Shown: piece after piece, positions 62,172-64,000 of the stretch
Layout: the number at the start of each line of letters is the position of its first letter
How positions within the stretch are numbered: the stretch's first letter is position 1
From: Actinopolyspora xinjiangensis
Lineage (GTDB): Bacteria > Actinomycetota > Actinomycetes > Mycobacteriales > Pseudonocardiaceae
Reading direction: 5' to 3'
NCBI RefSeq assembly: GCF_900104475.1
Contig: NZ_FNJR01000005.1
Coordinates: 124,001 to 188,000 of the forward strand
DNA length: 64,000 nucleotides
Notes under the pieces: generated by a model
Told to the model about the DNA's origin: nothing
Databases searched by the model: none
Seen by the model: the letters and a program-made list of their open reading frames with translations, nothing else
Program-made: the position numbers and the translations under genes

Positions 62172-63368
62172 GTGATGCCGGACGCGATGCCGTTGACGCG
62201 CGAACCCACGGTTCGACTGCCCGGACGTGCGTTGCTGGCGGTCGCGGCCGTGGTGACCGTGGGAATCCTGCCCGCCTTCCTCGTCGGCGGTCTCGGCGTG
62301 CAGCTCCAGCGGGAGTTCGGTTTCGGCCCGGCCGTGCTCGGTCTCGGTGCCGCGGGGTTCTTCGCGGTGGCGGCGCTCTCCTCACGCCTGATGGGCTGGT
62401 TGTCCGAACGGATCGGTGCCGTCCCGGCGATGCGGCTGGCCGCGGTGGGCAGCGCGGTGTGCTCCTCGGGGATCGCCGCTTCGCGACACGTGGGCTGGTT
62501 GCTGGTCATGACGTGGTTGGCCGGTCTGCCCAACGCCCTGGGGCAGCCGGCCTCGAACCTGCTGATCTCCCAGTGCGTGCCCCCGAACCGCCGTGCCACC
62601 GCCTTCGGCATCAAGCAGTCCGCGATCCCGGCCTCCACCCTGCTGGCAGGGCTGGCGGTCCCGGCAGTCGCGCTGACGTTCAGCTGGCGGTGGGCCTTCG
62701 CGGGCGCGGCGCTGGTGGGACTGTGCGCGGCGGTCTTCGCGCCCGCGAGGGTGGTAGTACACGGGGAGCGCGCCACGAGCGCCGAGACCGGGATCGCTCC
62801 GCCGGGCAGGGACGTACTGCTGCTGATAGCCCTGGCCGCCGGTTTCGCCTCGGCGGCGGCGAATTCGTTGGGGTCCTTCGTGACGACCACGGGGGTCCAT
62901 GTCGGGTTCGGGCCGGGTGCCGCCGGAATGGTCCTGGCGGTCGGTTCGGTGGCCGGGCTGTGCATGAGGTTGACGATGGGGGTGCTGGCCGACCGCAGGA
63001 ACCCGAACCCCGTGGGGGTGATCGTCCTGCTGCTGTCGGTCGGTTCCGCGGGTTTCGTGCTGATGGCCTTTCCGCTGCCCGCGGCCTTCCTCGTCGGCGC
63101 GGTCGTCGCGTTCGGCGCGGGATGGGCCTGGCCGGGGCTGCTGAACTTCGCGGTCGCCGGGTTGTACCCGGGGCGAGTGGCCAGCGCGACCTCGGTCAGC
63201 CAGACCGGTGTCTACATCGGTGGCAGCTGCGGCCCGTTGCTATTCGGCGTACTGGCCGCTCGCGCGGGGCTGGCCGAGGCGTGGTCCGCCGCGGGATTCG
63301 TCGCCCTGCTCGCCGCCCTCGCGCTGTGGGTCGTCCGGCGCCGCACCGCCGCGCGGCGCGCCCACTGA
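62172..63368 (+). CDS. MFS transporter
   Basis: A 398-residue major facilitator with 12 predicted helices. The cytoplasmic loop SSRLMGWLSERIGAVPAMRL and MRLTMGVLADRRNPNPVGV show the family's Gly/Arg loop pattern, and NRRATAFGIKQSAIPASTLL is the conserved segment after helix 4. Same strand and 211 nt after the acyl-CoA dehydrogenase, so it may import a dicarboxylate for this pathway, but spacing leaves room for its own promoter. GTG 62172 or ATG 62175 could be the start. The 3' end overlaps the convergent methyltransferase gene. Confidence 0.85.
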   Translation: MMPDAMPLTREPTVRLPGRALLAVAAVVTVGILPAFLVGGLGVQLQREFGFGPAVLGLGAAGFFAVAALSSRLMGWLSERIGAVPAMRLAAVGSAVCSSGIAASRHVGWLLVMTWLAGLPNALGQPASNLLISQCVPPNRRATAFGIKQSAIPASTLLAGLAVPAVALTFSWRWAFAGAALVGLCAAVFAPARVVVHGERATSAETGIAPPGRDVLLLIALAAGFASAAANSLGSFVTTTGVHVGFGPGAAGMVLAVGSVAGLCMRLTMGVLADRRNPNPVGVIVLLLSVGSAGFVLMAFPLPAAFLVGAVVAFGAGWAWPGLLNFAVAGLYPGRVASATSVSQTGVYIGGSCGPLLFGVLAARAGLAEAWSAAGFVALLAALALWVVRRRTAARRAH

Positions 63369-64000
63369 ACTCACCGCGGGCGGGTTCAGCTCGCTTCCGG
63401 ACCGCTTGCGGCCGATCCCGCCGTAGAGCACCTGGCACCGTTCCGCCTCGGCGGTGCCACGGGGATCGGGGCGCCACTCGGTGAGCGGCCTCGCTCCGGG
63501 ATCGAGTATCTCGAAGTCGCCGAACAGGCTGTCGATCCAGCCGGTGCTGCGAGCGAACATGGGGTCCGAGCTCTCCGCGTACAACCGTTGCAGCGCCCGT
63601 GTCCGCTCCGGGCAGAAACTGTCGGTGAAGTGCGCCAGTACCAGGTGGCTACCCACCGCGAGGCTGTCCCGGTAGGCCCTGACCAGCGAGCGGGGGTCCG
63701 AGCTCTCCGGGAGGGAGTGCACCACCCCGGTCAGTATCAGCGCCACCGGTTCGTCCAGGTCGATGAGCCGCCGCAGCTCGGGGGCCGAGAGTATCGAGTC
63801 GATCTCGCGGCAGTCCTCGTGCAGCAGCGCCGCCTGCGGGTGGTCCGCGAGCAGCCGTGAACCGTGTGCGGCGGTCAGCGGTTCGTTGTCCACGTAGACG
63901 ACTCGGTGGTCCGAGGTGATCCTGCCCGCTATCTCGTGGATGTGTCCTACCGTGGGCAGCCCGGAGCCGAGATCGATGAACTGCCTGATTCCCGATCTCA
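63240..64000 (-). CDS. SAM-dependent methyltransferase, DUF574 type (5' end beyond window)
   Basis: The N-terminus lies beyond the right edge; about 253 codons are visible. The SAM loop RQFIDLGSGLPTVGHIHEIA, acidic strand 2 end VVYVDNEPLTAAHGSRLLAD, DSILSAPELRRLIDLDEPVA and VLYGGIGRKR identify the SAM-dependent methyltransferase group DUF574 (PF04672), abundant in Streptomyces and relatives. After the usual C-terminus there are about 50 extra residues (rich in Gly/Pro/Arg) that overlap the MFS gene on the opposite strand by 129 nt. Function unknown. Confidence 0.85.
   Translation of the reverse strand, partial: RSGIRQFIDLGSGLPTVGHIHEIAGRITSDHRVVYVDNEPLTAAHGSRLLADHPQAALLHEDCREIDSILSAPELRRLIDLDEPVALILTGVVHSLPESSDPRSLVRAYRDSLAVGSHLVLAHFTDSFCPERTRALQRLYAESSDPMFARSTGWIDSLFGDFEILDPGARPLTEWRPDPRGTAEAERCQVLYGGIGRKRSGSELNPPAVSSVGAPRGGAAPDDPQREGGEQGDESRGGPRLGQPRASGQYAE

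Noticed and set aside
60734-62965. 743-codon minus-strand frame
   Set aside because: Antisense to the acyl-CoA dehydrogenase and MFS genes; low-complexity product with no domain.

Overview
The window is high-GC DNA from an actinomycete. Gene content and order match the sigA-dut-dxs-hemE region known from Mycobacterium tuberculosis (roughly Rv2669-Rv2709). The protein sequences look most like Pseudonocardiales such as Saccharopolyspora or Actinopolyspora; that placement is inference from memory, not a search. I see no rRNA, no tRNA, no CRISPR array, no insertion sequence and no prophage. Almost everything is chromosomal core, with a few lineage-specific insertions.

Region by region. 1-5.5 kb: end of a DUF7059-type methyltransferase, DUF3099, DUF3039, a YihY/BrkB membrane protein, a DEAD/DEAH helicase and a DUF7455 zinc ribbon. 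5.5-20 kb: the sigA neighbourhood: sigA with a strong terminator, ppgK, suhB-like phosphatase, cei, DUF4193, the divergent DUF3093/dut pair, DUF3710, an OB-fold protein, DUF3159, the ceoB/ceoC TrkA pair, an APC permease and a TRAM-domain RNA methyltransferase. 20-24.4 kb: dxs and a two-component pair. 24.4-30 kb: a Uma2-type nuclease-fold protein, the fadA-fadB beta-oxidation operon with palindromic operator candidates, and RNase D. 30-36 kb: an orphan LuxR response regulator, DUF3000, and the coproporphyrin-type haem genes hemE, cgoX/hemY and hemQ. 36-41 kb: msrB, a small membrane protein, a 34-residue Cys-rich peptide gene, a TAP-like hydrolase lacking its serine nucleophile, and an EamA exporter.

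40.6-46 kb is an envelope-stress locus on the minus strand: RibD-like reductase, ECF sigma factor, a zinc-finger anti-sigma factor with an Asp23-like C-terminus, three further Asp23/Gls24-type proteins, a truncated J-domain-like protein, a 59-residue DUF2273-like membrane protein, a DUF6286 protein and AmaP. 46-54.5 kb: zapE, rocD, a secreted GDSL esterase, a Ser/Thr kinase, lhgO, bcp, a DJ-1 family protein and DUF2795. 54.6-64 kb: a serine hydrolase, DUF5709, a dienelactone-hydrolase-like protein, a 3-hydroxybutyryl-CoA dehydrogenase, and a GntR regulator divergent from a class III CoA-transferase, a glutaryl-CoA dehydrogenase-like enzyme and an MFS transporter. A DUF574-type methyltransferase runs off the right edge.

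Two regulatory themes recur. Many genes have a TANNNT box 6-8 nt before the start codon and no ribosome binding site, so they are probably leaderless; the DUF3093 and dut boxes overlap on opposite strands. Fatty-acid genes at two loci share a TTAC-N6-GTAA palindrome, suggesting one common repressor. The least explained items are the Cys-rich peptide (37513-37617), the hydrolase without a nucleophile beside it, and the sigma/anti-sigma/Asp23 locus.
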